Of a stretch of 64,000 nt of DNA, positions 25,442 through 35,117 are shown one piece after another; the stretch's first letter is position 1; every line of letters starts with the position of its first letter. Location: NCBI RefSeq assembly GCF_026619435.1, contig NZ_JAOVZQ010000001.1:2363501-2427500 (forward strand). The letters run 5' to 3'. This stretch comes from Hoeflea ulvae (GTDB taxonomy: Bacteria; Pseudomonadota; Alphaproteobacteria; Rhizobiales; Rhizobiaceae). The notes under the pieces were generated by a model, which had not been told where the DNA came from, searched no databases, and saw only the letters and a list, made by a program, of their open reading frames with translations. The translations under genes were made by a program, and so were the position numbers.

Positions 25442-27003
25442 TAGGCGTGTTCCGTGTTGAACAGCCTCAGCGGCGTGAGGAACAGGATTTTAAGATCGAA
25501 CAGCAGCGACCAGTTCTCAATGTAGTAAAGATCACAGGCGGTGCGCTGCTTGATCTTCTCGTCATTGTCGATCTCGCCGCGCCAGCCATTGATCTGCGCC
25601 CAGCCGGTCACGCCCGGCTTGACCCGGTGCCGGGCGAAATAGCCATCTACGACTTCGGCGAACAGCCGGTCACGGCTGGCTGCAACCACGGCATGCGGCC
25701 GCGGCCCGACGAGCGACAGGCTGCCGCGCAGCACGTTGAAGAACTGCGGCAATTCGTCGATCGAGGTCTTGCGGATGAAGCGGCCGACCCTGGTCACCCG
25801 CGGATCGTCCTTGGTGACGGCGGCGCGGGCGGTGGGGTCGCATTGTTCGGTGTACATCGACCGGAATTTCAGCACTTCGACGACTTCATTGTTGAAGCCG
25901 TGCCGCTTCTGCCGGAACAGGACCGGCCCCTTGGAATCGAGCTTGATAGCAATGGCCGCGCCGAGCATCACCGGCCACAGAAGCGCAATTGCCAGCAGCG
26001 AAAAGAACACATCGAAGATCCGCTTGGCCACTGAATCCCAGTCGGTGATCGGACGGTCGAAAATGTCGAGCATCGGCACCGCACCGACATAGGAATAGGC
26101 GCGCGGCCGGAACCGGAGCTTGTTGGTATGCGCCGCAAGTCGAATGTCGAGCGGCAGCACCCAGAGCTTTTTCAGCAGGGTCAGAACCCGGGATTCGGCA
26201 TTGAGCGGCAGGGCGATGATCAGCATGTCGATCCGCGCCATACGAGCAAAGGCGGTCAGCGAGTCGATATTGCCCAGTTTCGGATAGCCGGCGACGATAG
26301 GCGGCGAGCGGCGTTCGTCGCGATCGTCGAAGAAGCCGCAGATGCGGATGTCGTTGTCGACGTCCTGTTCGATCGAACGGATCAGCGCCTTGGCGTTCTC
26401 GCCGCCACCGACGATGATGGCACGGCGTTCCATCACCCCGTTGCGGGCCCAGCGGCGAATGCCATAGGCGACGATGTTGCGGGTGACGACCAGCGACAGG
26501 GCGCCGGAGATGAACCAGGCGGCAAACCATACCCGCGAAAACACCAGGCTGTATTTCAGGAAAAAGGCCACCAGTGCGATCAACGCGAAGGAAATGCCCC
26601 ATGACGAAAGCACCTTGGGCAGCGTCTTCAGCGCATTGCGCAGCGCCGGCACCTGATAGCCGTCCGCGAGCTGGATCAGCAGCACGGCCAGCGATGACCC
26701 GATGAAAATCGCCGGCAGGTAATAGACCAGCGTGCCTTCGTAACTTATCCCGACATACAGGGCATGAACGACAAAACCGGACAGGGCAATCAGCGCGAAT
26801 TCGACAAGCCGCAGCGTGCCCACGATCATCGTCGGGGAGTAGTTTTCCTGCGAAAGCCGGATGGCGGTCTGACGCGCAAGGCGGCTCATCTCGGCGCCGG
26901 TGTCACCGTCCTTGGGCTTCTGGCCCGGATCGGCTTCAAGTTCCGTCATTGCCTTGCGAATGGAGGCCGCGCTGAACGTATTGTGGTTGTCAATCTTGTT
27001 CAC
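25438..27003 (-). CDS. Undecaprenyl-phosphate glucose phosphotransferase (WcaJ/PssA type)
   Basis: 521 residues from GTG at 27003 with GGGGAG upstream; a GTG at 27033 would add ten residues. Several membrane segments and a CoA-binding-like domain (about 160-290) precede the C-terminal sugar transferase domain: GPVLFRQKRHGFNNE, VLKFRSMYTE, DELPQFFNVLRG and LVGPRPHA. It starts repeat-unit assembly by moving glucose-1-phosphate onto undecaprenyl phosphate. It heads the priming step for the neighbouring ligase and glycosyltransferase. Confidence 0.93.
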   Translation of the reverse strand: MNKIDNHNTFSAASIRKAMTELEADPGQKPKDGDTGAEMSRLARQTAIRLSQENYSPTMIVGTLRLVEFALIALSGFVVHALYVGISYEGTLVYYLPAIFIGSSLAVLLIQLADGYQVPALRNALKTLPKVLSSWGISFALIALVAFFLKYSLVFSRVWFAAWFISGALSLVVTRNIVAYGIRRWARNGVMERRAIIVGGGENAKALIRSIEQDVDNDIRICGFFDDRDERRSPPIVAGYPKLGNIDSLTAFARMARIDMLIIALPLNAESRVLTLLKKLWVLPLDIRLAAHTNKLRFRPRAYSYVGAVPMLDIFDRPITDWDSVAKRIFDVFFSLLAIALLWPVMLGAAIAIKLDSKGPVLFRQKRHGFNNEVVEVLKFRSMYTEQCDPTARAAVTKDDPRVTRVGRFIRKTSIDELPQFFNVLRGSLSLVGPRPHAVVAASRDRLFAEVVDGYFARHRVKPGVTGWAQINGWRGEIDNDEKIKQRTACDLYYIENWSLLFDLKILFLTPLRLFNTEHAY

Positions 27004-27051
27004 GGCCGAATTCTCCCCGGAAACTGATGTCACCGGGATAGCATGGTCACC

Positions 27052-28233
27052 CTAAGAAAGGCTTGACGCCGCCTTCGCCTTGCCGTCCCCGACAGTGCCA
27101 ATCTGACATTCCTGGTAGACCTCGATCATCCGCCCGGCCATGGTCTGCGCGGAGAACCGGTCGCGAAAAGCTTCCATCTCCGGCATCGCCGCGGCCAGCC
27201 AGCCCGGATCGGTGATATCCTTCGCCATCGCGCCGGCCAGTGCTTCGGTGTCCCCGCGCGGGACAAATCCGGCAAAATCGGCGCCGAGGATCTCCGGAAT
27301 GCCGCCAACCTGTGTCGATATCACCGGCTTGCCGGCGGCAACGGCTTCCAGAACGATATAGGGCATCGATTCAGCCCGCGAGGGAACAACAACCGTGCGG
27401 GCGAGCGCGAAGGCGTCGCGGGCGGGCATCGCATCGCGCATGGTCACCCGGTCTGCCATGCCCAGCATGTCGAGACGGGCCTGATAGCGCGCCTTGTCCG
27501 CACCGTCGCCGACCATGACGCCACGCAGGGGCTTGCCGGTGAGCTGTTCGGCCCGCCGTATCGCCTCGATGAAGACGTCGGGACCCTTGAGGTCCCGCAT
27601 CATGCCGATATAGAGAAAATCCACGGCGCCGGCGGCGTTGGCGACCGGCTCGAATTCAGGGGCGCGCAGCCCATTGTGGATCAGCCGCCAATCGACCCGC
27701 GGCCGGCCGACCTTTTTCTCATAGGTTCTGCGCTCGTAATCGGAGACGAAGATCAGCCGGTCGGTCCGCCGTTCCAGGAAACGCTCTATGGCGAAATAGG
27801 CCTGGCCGCGCAAGGTTTTTTCGTCGTAATGCAGGCTTCCGCCATGCGGTGAATAAAAACGGGCAACGCGAGACTGGGATACCCGTAACCGTGAGCCGAC
27901 CAGTCGCACGAAGGCGCCGCCCTTGGCGCCGTGTCCGTGCAACACATCCGGCTGCAAATTCTTGATTTCACGAAAGGTTTTGACGGCTGTCGTGATGTCG
28001 GAAAACCCGAGAGAACGGCGCATGGGCAAGCGTGTGAGCCCGAGCGCCAGATTGGGCATGATGCTTTCGAAAAGGGCGTCTTCATAGGCGCCGCCGGTGG
28101 TCGAATCGCACAGGATGCCGACTTGATGACCTGCCTTGGCGTGCTCCTCGGCGAGATCGCGGACATGGCGGAAAATGCCTCCCACGGGCGACCGAAAGCA
28201 ATGAAGAATCCGTAAGGGGGTGTCTGCCTCCAT
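27052..28233 (-). CDS. Glycosyltransferase family 4 protein
   Basis: 393 residues from ATG at 28233, four bases after the stop of the export lipoprotein gene. GT-B fold: FRSPVGGIFRHVRDLA at the N terminus, and near the C terminus VVVPSRAESMPYIVLEAVAAGKPV split over the nucleotide-sugar site with the conserved E-x7-E. It adds a sugar to the lipid-linked repeat unit in the cytoplasm. The acceptor and donor cannot be read from the sequence. Confidence 0.9.
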   Translation of the reverse strand: MEADTPLRILHCFRSPVGGIFRHVRDLAEEHAKAGHQVGILCDSTTGGAYEDALFESIMPNLALGLTRLPMRRSLGFSDITTAVKTFREIKNLQPDVLHGHGAKGGAFVRLVGSRLRVSQSRVARFYSPHGGSLHYDEKTLRGQAYFAIERFLERRTDRLIFVSDYERRTYEKKVGRPRVDWRLIHNGLRAPEFEPVANAAGAVDFLYIGMMRDLKGPDVFIEAIRRAEQLTGKPLRGVMVGDGADKARYQARLDMLGMADRVTMRDAMPARDAFALARTVVVPSRAESMPYIVLEAVAAGKPVISTQVGGIPEILGADFAGFVPRGDTEALAGAMAKDITDPGWLAAAMPEMEAFRDRFSAQTMAGRMIEVYQECQIGTVGDGKAKAASSLS

Positions 28234-28237
28234 GAAT

Positions 28238-28813
28238 TTAGAATAGCCGTTCACGCACATAGATGGTGTCGCCGGCAAGGATCGGATCGGTGATCTTGAC
28301 CCGGCCGGTCATGATCTGGCCGTTGATGTTGCGGGTGATGTCGACATTGTGCTGATAGGCCCGTGCGGAATAGCCGCCGGCGATGGCGATGGCGTTCTGC
28401 ACGGTCATCCCGGCAACATAGGTGTACTGCCCGGCCTGACCGACTTCACCCAGCACGTAGAATGAGCGGTAGCGGTCGATTTCAATGGAGACGTCCGGAT
28501 CACGCAGATAGCCCTGCCGAAGATTTGCGGCAATCGAGCCTTCCAGTTCCTGCAGGGTGCGTCCGCGTGCGGCCACGGCGCCGATCAGGGGAAAGGCGAT
28601 ATAGCCGGCCTGGTCGACGGAATAGGTTCCGGTCAGACCGGTCTGCTCGAAAACGGTGATGCGCAGACGATCGCCGGCATCCAGCCGGTAAGGCTGCATC
28701 ACGGCTTCATGGAACGCCTCGGGGGCGGGATGATAGCCGGAGCACCCCGCCAGCATGACTGAGGTCATGGCGGCCGCCAGCAGGGTTGTCACTTTGGACT
28801 TGGCGGGTTTCAT
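28238..28813 (-). CDS. Polysaccharide export lipoprotein (Wza/ExoF family)
   Basis: 191 residues. Signal peptide with lipobox LAGC (Cys at about residue 23), then the Poly_export domain (YRLDAGDRLRITVFEQ, about 42-125) and one SLBB-like domain to the end. It is much shorter than Wza (one SLBB domain, no C-terminal barrel helix), closer to ExoF-like proteins of rhizobia. It should form or assist the periplasmic/outer-membrane export channel. It is divergent from the Wzc-like gene at 29035. Confidence 0.9.
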   Translation of the reverse strand: MKPAKSKVTTLLAAAMTSVMLAGCSGYHPAPEAFHEAVMQPYRLDAGDRLRITVFEQTGLTGTYSVDQAGYIAFPLIGAVAARGRTLQELEGSIAANLRQGYLRDPDVSIEIDRYRSFYVLGEVGQAGQYTYVAGMTVQNAIAIAGGYSARAYQHNVDITRNINGQIMTGRVKITDPILAGDTIYVRERLF

Positions 28814-29034
28814 GCTTAACGTGCTCCACGCGGAACGTTTGAATATCGAGCCCTGTTATCGATCCATTAGGGTTAACGGGCGGTAAAACTGGGCGATGAA
28901 AGTCACAGGCGGTCGAAAAAAGTTATACCCGGGCAGGGCGCCAAAGGTAAAGGAAGCGTCACTGCAGCCTTAACCGTTGCGTTACCATGTTCGTTTACGC
29001 TTGTGGCCATATGGAAGTATGGAGTTGCTCGCGT

Positions 29035-31152
29035 ATGTCTGTTCCAGGGATGTCACAACCGGATGTGGATATTGACCTCGGCCGCCTGTTGAAGGCTGTC
29101 TGGGACAGGAGGAACCTCGTTCTCGGGCTGACAGCCGCCGCGGCAGGCCTTGCCTTTCTCGTCACTGCCATGATCGATCCGCTCTACAAGTCGGAGACCC
29201 GGTTGCTGGTCGAAACCCGCGAGCCGGTCTATTCCAGTGACCAGAACCCGCAATCGGCCGGAACCGCGCTGGATGAGCGCGCCGTGACCAGCCAGGTCGA
29301 GATCCTGCAGTCCACCGATCTGGTCAAGCAGGTGGCGCGCGAGCTCAACCTGTCGTCACGCGTCGAGTTCGACCCCGCCGCCAACCCTTCGGCGATCGGC
29401 GATCTGCTGGTCATGCTGGGGCTCAAGAAGAACCCGCTGGACGTGCCTGCCGAAGAGCGCATCCTGAAGGAGTTCTACAGCAAGCTCTCCGTTTATGTCA
29501 TTCCGGGGTCCCGGGTCATCGGCATCGAATTCTCGTCCGGGGATGCCGAACTGGCGGCCCAGGTGCCCAATGCCCTGGTCGACGCCTATCTTGCCTTCCA
29601 GTCTGGCGCCAAGCTGGAAAACAACACCGACGCCAGCGCCTGGCTGGAGCCGGAAATCGCCCGGCTGCGTGAAAAGGTCCGGGAATCCGAGGAAAAGGTC
29701 GCGCAATACCGCTCCCAGACCGGGCTGCTGCTGGTCAACCAGCAGGATACGATCGCCGCCAAGCAATTGTCCGACATCTCGACCGAGCTGAGCCGGGTCC
29801 GCGCTGAACGCGCCGATTCCGAAGCGCGCGCCCAATCCGTCCGCAATGCGCTCAGGAACGGCCAGGCGGTTGACGCTGTCTCCGACGTCCTGAGCTCGCC
29901 GGTGGTTCAGCGCCTGCGCGAAAGCGAAGGCAATGTCCGCGCCCAGATTGCCGATCTATCGACCACCTTGCTGGACGAGCATCCCCGGATGAAGGGTCTT
30001 CGCGCGCAGCTTGATGATGTCGAGAAACAGATCCTGGCCGAAATCCGCAAGGTCCTTTCGAGCCTGGAGAGCAATGCCCGGGTGGCCCGAATCCGCGAAG
30101 AGGAACTCACGGCCCAGCTCAATGCGCTCAAGGCCGGTTCGGCGCGCGAAGGCGAGGAATCGGTCGAACTCCGGTCACTGGAACGCGAAGCCGCAGCCCA
30201 GCGCGATCTTCTCGAAACCTATCTGGGGCGCTACCGCGAGGCTGCCTCCCGCACCGAACCCAAATCGTTGCCGGCGGATGCGCGGGTGATCTCGCGTGCG
30301 GTGCCGGCATCGGAATCGCATTACCCCAAGACACTGGCGATTGTCGGCGTTGCGGCGTTTGCCACCTTCGTGCTGGCATCGGTCGGCGTGATGCTCGCCG
30401 AACTCTTCTCGGGGCGGGCCTTGCGGCCTTCCGAGGCTCTCCTCCGCGAACCGGAGCTCGAGCCGTCAGCAGCCGTTGCTGCGGACGACGATGCGACGGA
30501 ACCATCAGTCGAGCCCGAACCGGCGCTTGAATTGCTGCCGGTCATTTCCAATGTTGCCGATGATTTCAGTGTCGAGGCGGTTGCCGAGCAACTTGTCACC
30601 GACGCGACGCCGGTGGCCATCTGTGTCTCGCCCGAGGGTGACGAAGGCTCTGCAGCCGCGGTCATGCTGGCGCGAACCGTCGCCGGCGAAGGCCTCAAGA
30701 CGCTGCTGATCGATCTTACCGGCTCGGCCTGTCCGACCGATCTGATGGCAGAGTCGGCGCGCTTGCCCGGCCTGACCGATTTGATGTGCGGCGATATCGC
30801 CATTGCCGATTCGATCCATCCCGACCGGTTGTCATCGGCCCACATCATTCCGCACGGCAACGCCAATGCGCGCCGGGCCATGCGGGCCATCGACCGTTTG
30901 CCGATGGTGATCGATGCGCTGCAGGAAGTCTATGACCTCGTCATCGTCGAGTGCGGCTCGGCCGAGGCCGCCGCTGTCGCCCGCATCGCCCGTTCGGAAA
31001 ACGGCGAGATCATACTCTCCATCCTGCGCTCGGACCTGTCCGAGGTGGAACAGATCCTTGCCGAATTCAACGAGCAAGGCTTTCACGATGTGTTGCTGAT
31101 GACGCCCGGCATGCCGACCGGTCCGGTGGACAATCACAGCTCGGCTGCCTGA
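29035..31152 (+). CDS. Wzc/ExoP-like polysaccharide co-polymerase with degenerate kinase domain
   Basis: 705 residues from ATG at 29035. Wzz-type N-terminal domain with a membrane segment at about 26-46, long coiled coils (about 195-400), a second membrane segment at about 430-452, then a BY-kinase-like domain (525-690). The Walker A site reads SPEGDEGSAAAVM where active enzymes have GEGKS/T, the Walker A' Asp stretch reads LLIDLTG, and there is no Tyr-rich tail. It should set polymer length but is unlikely to bind ATP or phosphorylate tyrosine. Confidence 0.9.
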   Translation: MSVPGMSQPDVDIDLGRLLKAVWDRRNLVLGLTAAAAGLAFLVTAMIDPLYKSETRLLVETREPVYSSDQNPQSAGTALDERAVTSQVEILQSTDLVKQVARELNLSSRVEFDPAANPSAIGDLLVMLGLKKNPLDVPAEERILKEFYSKLSVYVIPGSRVIGIEFSSGDAELAAQVPNALVDAYLAFQSGAKLENNTDASAWLEPEIARLREKVRESEEKVAQYRSQTGLLLVNQQDTIAAKQLSDISTELSRVRAERADSEARAQSVRNALRNGQAVDAVSDVLSSPVVQRLRESEGNVRAQIADLSTTLLDEHPRMKGLRAQLDDVEKQILAEIRKVLSSLESNARVARIREEELTAQLNALKAGSAREGEESVELRSLEREAAAQRDLLETYLGRYREAASRTEPKSLPADARVISRAVPASESHYPKTLAIVGVAAFATFVLASVGVMLAELFSGRALRPSEALLREPELEPSAAVAADDDATEPSVEPEPALELLPVISNVADDFSVEAVAEQLVTDATPVAICVSPEGDEGSAAAVMLARTVAGEGLKTLLIDLTGSACPTDLMAESARLPGLTDLMCGDIAIADSIHPDRLSSAHIIPHGNANARRAMRAIDRLPMVIDALQEVYDLVIVECGSAEAAAVARIARSENGEIILSILRSDLSEVEQILAEFNEQGFHDVLLMTPGMPTGPVDNHSSAA

Positions 31153-31160
31153 GCCGGTGG

Positions 31161-32417
31161 TCAGTCGGGTTCAGCTGCAGCCTTTTGCCTGCGCACGGGC
31201 AAGCCGCGCAGCCAGGTGGCGAGGCGATGCAGCCCGGGCGAGGTCTTGATCACCCGTTTGAGCCGGATCATGCCTGCGATCAGCGGCGCGGCCAGGCGCC
31301 CCTTCAGGTTCAGCGGAACATAGCAATCCACCAGTTCGGTGCGTTGCGGGCACCAGGAGCGCTTGTAGCTCTGGTCCCCGACGCCGAAATCGAACAGCTT
31401 GTGGCCGGCCAGCGCCGCGCGCTCGATCATCCGGTAAAACAGCAGCTCACCGGCGCTGACATCGGCCGCAATGACGTCATTGATAGATCCGAACTGGCAG
31501 GTGACGTGGCCATGTTTGAGGGTCAATCCGGAGACCGCGATGATCTCACCCTCATGATCGCCTCCAGCCAGTTCAAGACCGTGCAGCTCCAGTGCGGCGC
31601 GTCCATTGGCGTCACGATCGGTGGCAAGGATGCGCAGGAATGTCCGCACCGCCGGATCGGCAAAGACATCAGGCAGGCCCTGGGCTGCAAACCGCAGCGC
31701 CTTCTGCCGGAAAAAGGTCTCGAGCAGCCGCAGCGCCAGGGCATCATCCTCGCCGATGAGATGACGGTATCCGCCCATGGCTTCGAGGCGGCGTTCGGAA
31801 ACCCGCATCTTCTTGCGCCGCCGCTTGCCATTGATCTGCGCCAGCACCGCGCTGAAATCGGCAAACAGCGGCAGTTGAAAGCTGGGATTCTGGTGAAACA
31901 CCTTCGGCAGTGCCGAATAGGGTGCGTCTGCGGCGGTGGCGGGCGTCAGCTTGTCAAACAGCACCACATCGGCGCCCAGGCCCGCTTGCGACAGCGTGAG
32001 TGCCAGCTCATCTGCTGTCACCGGAGCCAGGTCGGCCAGCCTGACGCTGTCGAGGAGTCCGGTGTTTTCGTTGGAAAACGCGGTCCCTGCAAACCGGGCG
32101 ATGCTGAGGCCGCACGATCGCTTGATTTCGAGCGGCAGCATCGCAACGGCAGCGCCGTCCTGCTCCAGCGTGACCAGGCACAGATTGGCGCCCGTTGCCT
32201 CGCGCCAGGCTTCAACCCAAGCCCGGCCTTGATGAAACGCCACTGCCGGATCATCTTCCAGCCTTTGCCACAAGGCCGTCAGATCATCAGCCACCGAGGC
32301 TAGGTGCGCTGTCAGACGCCTGCCTGACGGATGTGGCTGTCTGGCGGCGGTGGGCCGGGTGACCGGCACGGTCATCTCATGTGTATTGGCCATTGTCCCG
32401 ATGCTCGCGCGATTCAT
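31161..32417 (-). CDS. CelD/BcsL-type GNAT acyltransferase
   Basis: 418 residues. It resembles the CelD/FemAB-like GNAT family common in exopolysaccharide clusters: N-terminal half with HQGRAWVEAWREATGANL, and the C-terminal GNAT domain with LFYRMIERAALAGHKLFDFGVGDQSYK near 335-370. It probably adds acyl groups to the polysaccharide or a precursor. It stops nine bases past the Wzc-like stop in the opposite direction. The 128 bases beyond its start show no gene. Confidence 0.8.
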   Translation of the reverse strand: MNRASIGTMANTHEMTVPVTRPTAARQPHPSGRRLTAHLASVADDLTALWQRLEDDPAVAFHQGRAWVEAWREATGANLCLVTLEQDGAAVAMLPLEIKRSCGLSIARFAGTAFSNENTGLLDSVRLADLAPVTADELALTLSQAGLGADVVLFDKLTPATAADAPYSALPKVFHQNPSFQLPLFADFSAVLAQINGKRRRKKMRVSERRLEAMGGYRHLIGEDDALALRLLETFFRQKALRFAAQGLPDVFADPAVRTFLRILATDRDANGRAALELHGLELAGGDHEGEIIAVSGLTLKHGHVTCQFGSINDVIAADVSAGELLFYRMIERAALAGHKLFDFGVGDQSYKRSWCPQRTELVDCYVPLNLKGRLAAPLIAGMIRLKRVIKTSPGLHRLATWLRGLPVRRQKAAAEPD

Positions 32418-32545
32418 ACCTGTGCGCGAAGCATGCCCGGATCAGCCTAGGGTCCGGTAAAGACGGCGCCACGGCCGGCAAAAAGCCGTCGTGACGGCTA
32501 ATGCGGCGTTAATGCTGCAGCGGACACCCGGAAAATGGGGCGAGC

Positions 32546-32764
32546 CTAGGGCTGCTTGGGTTTGGCAGGCCCTTCCATCCACCGGATCAGGAACATCGCC
32601 GGCACGATCCAGAAAACCCCTGTGACCATGAAATAGAGCAGATGGACATACCAGGCGGATTCGGCCAGGCGATAGGTCGCAACCGTCGTCGCGACGAGCG
32701 CGTAAAGCACCGCCAGCGCCACGATGAGCGCGGCTCCGATAAGCTTTCTGAGACGGACGGGCAT
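32546..32764 (-). CDS. DUF2842 membrane protein
   Basis: 72 residues from ATG at 32764, with AAAGG nine bases upstream. Two membrane helices separated by a short loop (LIGAALIVALAVLYAL and LYFMVTGVFWIVPAMFLI) and a basic N terminus MPVRLRKL, the classic DUF2842 layout of alphaproteobacteria. Its function is unknown. It is convergent with nothing and faces the heme A synthase gene, which reads the other way. Confidence 0.85.
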   Translation of the reverse strand: MPVRLRKLIGAALIVALAVLYALVATTVATYRLAESAWYVHLLYFMVTGVFWIVPAMFLIRWMEGPAKPKQP

Positions 32765-32974
32765 GAGCGGGCCTTTACTGTTCGGACTTCGACACAAAGC
32801 GTTCGGCACAATGCGCCCCGGTGAGCGGTTGCATGAGGATTTAACCGCTCTGGCGCTGAACGCAAGGGCAAGCTGACCAGCCACGCCGCGACCGCATGCC
32901 GCAAAGCTGCAGCCCTTGCCTTGCAACGGGGCGTGGTGCACATGTTCGGCACTGTTGAAAGGATCATATTGCCG

Positions 32975-34099
32975 ATGTCCGCCACGCCCTTGACCCACTC
33001 CACTGCCGCATTATCCGACACCGGCTCCGTGATTGCCGAAGAGCAGCGCATCCGCCGCAACCGGGCTGCGCAGCGTATCTGGCTCGGCCTGGTTCTGGCA
33101 GCAATCTTCGCCCTGATCCTGGTTGGTGGAGCCACGCGACTGACCGATTCGGGTCTGTCGATTACACAGTGGAAGCCGATCCATGGCGTGATTCCGCCGC
33201 TGAGCGAGATGGAATGGCAGGAGGAGCTCGAACTCTACCGCCAGATCCCAGAATACCAGCTGATCAACAAGGGCATGAGCCTGGACGAGTTCAAGACCAT
33301 CTACTGGTGGGAATGGGCGCACCGGTTCCTGGCCCGTGGCGTCGGCGTGTTGTTCGGCATCCCGTTCCTGATCTTCCTGGCAACAGGGCGCGTGGAAAAG
33401 CGCCTGCGCTGGCCGCTGTTCGGACTGCTGGTCCTGGGCGGCCTGCAAGGCGCCGTGGGCTGGTGGATGGTGGCTTCGGGTCTGGTGGACCGCGTCGATG
33501 TCAGCCAGTACCGGCTCGCCACCCATTTGACGCTGGCCTGTCTGATCTTTGCAGCCATTGTCTGGGTGATGCGCGGGCTTGCGCCGCATTCCGCCGATCC
33601 GGTGCCGAGCATCGGACTGAAGCGCGGGGCAGGGGCGCTGACGGGGCTTGTGCTGGTGCAGATCTATCTCGGCGGCCTTGTTGCCGGTCTCGATGCCGGT
33701 CTGGCGTCCAGCACCTGGCCGTTGATGAATGGCGCACTGGTGCCCGAGGGCCTGCTGGAGATCATGCCGGCCTGGCGCAATTTCTTCGAGAATGAACTGA
33801 CGGTGCAGTTCGTCCACCGCCTTGGCGGCTATCTGCTGTTCGCGTTGGCGCTGTGGCACATGGTGGCATCGATTGTTCATGGCCGCGGCACCACCCACTG
33901 CCGTCGCGCGGTGGTGCTGTTTGGTCTGGTGACCATCCAGGCGCTGATCGGCATTGTTGTGATCCTGGGCCAGGTGCCGTTCGGCTGGGCGCTGGTGCAC
34001 CAGGGCTGGGCCATTGTCGTGCTCGGTTTCGCGGTCGCCCACTGGCGTGGCTTTTACGGCGCCTATCCGATGGAAACCAGGATCCGTCTCAGGAGTTGA
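32975..34099 (+). CDS. ctaA: Heme A synthase (COX15/CtaA)
   Basis: 374 residues from ATG at 32975. Eight membrane segments with the conserved motifs GGATRLTDSGLSI, WWEWAHRFLARG (His), ATHLTLA (His), and VHRLGGYLLF plus VHQGWAIVVL (His). It converts heme O to heme A for cytochrome c oxidase. The longer frame from 32921 lacks a site. It belongs to the respiratory set also represented by the bc1 chaperone at the window start. Confidence 0.95.
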   Translation: MSATPLTHSTAALSDTGSVIAEEQRIRRNRAAQRIWLGLVLAAIFALILVGGATRLTDSGLSITQWKPIHGVIPPLSEMEWQEELELYRQIPEYQLINKGMSLDEFKTIYWWEWAHRFLARGVGVLFGIPFLIFLATGRVEKRLRWPLFGLLVLGGLQGAVGWWMVASGLVDRVDVSQYRLATHLTLACLIFAAIVWVMRGLAPHSADPVPSIGLKRGAGALTGLVLVQIYLGGLVAGLDAGLASSTWPLMNGALVPEGLLEIMPAWRNFFENELTVQFVHRLGGYLLFALALWHMVASIVHGRGTTHCRRAVVLFGLVTIQALIGIVVILGQVPFGWALVHQGWAIVVLGFAVAHWRGFYGAYPMETRIRLRS

Positions 34100-34161
34100 C
34101 CGGACCGCGCTGTCGGGAGACGGTGCAAGCGCAACACCACCTTCAATGAAAGGAGAGTGCA

Positions 34162-34449
34162 ATGGCGCTTTTCAAGCTGTCCCGTCATCGCCGCTATGTC
34201 TCCGACGAAAAATATTATGCCTGGTTTGAACTCGCCTACACAACTGTCGATGTCTGCGCTGCCTTGTTGTTCGTGGTGGGATCGATCATGTTCTTCTCTA
34301 CGGAATGGCTGACAACCGGCACCTGGTGCTTTCTGATCGGTTCGCTCTGCTTCGCACTGAAGCCGACACTGCGCATCATCCGGGAACTCCGCTACGTCAG
34401 AGACAATGATCTGGAAGATCTCGCCAAGCGGTTTGAGAGCGATTCCTGA
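34162..34449 (+). CDS. YrhK-domain membrane protein
   Basis: 95 residues. Two membrane helices (VCAALLFVVGSIMFF and CFLIGSLCFALKP) after the family motif YAWFELAYTTVD. The start follows AAAGGAGAG. YrhK proteins have no established function. It stands alone, 62 bases after the heme A synthase gene and possibly on the same transcript. Confidence 0.82.
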   Translation: MALFKLSRHRRYVSDEKYYAWFELAYTTVDVCAALLFVVGSIMFFSTEWLTTGTWCFLIGSLCFALKPTLRIIRELRYVRDNDLEDLAKRFESDS

Positions 34450-34502
34450 TCCGCATATCTGCTTCTACCAGGCCGCCAAGAGTTTCACTGTTCCTGCCTT
34501 CC

Positions 34503-34516
34503 TTGATGCGGATCAA
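34503..34516. promoter_or_regulatory. FNR/FixK-type operator (anaerobox)
   Basis: TTGATGCGGATCAA is a perfect TTGAT-N4-ATCAA palindrome. It lies 133 bases upstream of the OsmC-family ATG, at a spacing that allows a class II promoter with transcription starting near 34551. FNR/FixK control of the downstream gene is inference from this match. Confidence 0.6.
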
Positions 34517-34648
34517 GGTTTGGCCTGCCGGATGGCCGTAACCTCAAACACGAACCCATGAAATTTCGGGCGATGTCCTGCTGGCGGACCTGTTGCACTG
34601 GTTTTGTCGCAAGGATGCCAGTCCGGACGAGCTAGGAGACGAGTTCTT

Positions 34649-35056
34649 ATGCTGGAATATGCTGTCGAGGCCCGCCGCATCAACAAGCACGGCAGCGTCG
34701 CGAAAACCAAGGATGCAGAGATCACACTTGATACCGACGTTGCTGGCCGGGATGATGCATTCAATCCGGCGGAACTCCTGCTCGCGGCGATTTCGGCCTG
34801 CATGATCAAGGGGATCGAGCGCGTCGCGCCGATCACAAAATTCGAGTATCGCGGCATCGAGGTGCGGCTCAAGGGCAAGCGCCAGGATAGCCCGCCATTC
34901 ATGGCGGAAATCACCTATGAACTGATCATAGACACCGACGAAGACGACCATCGACTGGAACTCATTCATTCCAACGTGCGCAAGTATGGCACGATTTACA
35001 ACACCATAGCCGCCGCGACGAAGCTCGAGGGGATCGTCAGGCGCAAGACGGATTGA
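34649..35056 (+). CDS. OsmC family protein
   Basis: 135 residues from ATG at 34649 with AGGAG upstream. OsmC-fold motifs: NPAELLLAAISACM with the redox Cys in the central helix, and a beta-sheet second half. The second conserved cysteine of true OsmC/Ohr is not evident: the second region (IHSNVRKYGTIYNT) has none, so peroxidase activity is doubtful. A perfect anaerobox upstream suggests micro-oxic control. Confidence 0.88.
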   Translation: MLEYAVEARRINKHGSVAKTKDAEITLDTDVAGRDDAFNPAELLLAAISACMIKGIERVAPITKFEYRGIEVRLKGKRQDSPPFMAEITYELIIDTDEDDHRLELIHSNVRKYGTIYNTIAAATKLEGIVRRKTD

Positions 35057-35117
35057 ACTGCCGGCAGGTGCCCGTTTCGGTCCCTGCAAAACCAGTCCGA
35101 TGCCTGCTGCGCCTCCG

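Noticed and set aside
29035..31152. Active tyrosine kinase
   Set aside because: Walker A Lys and Ser/Thr and the Tyr tail are missing.
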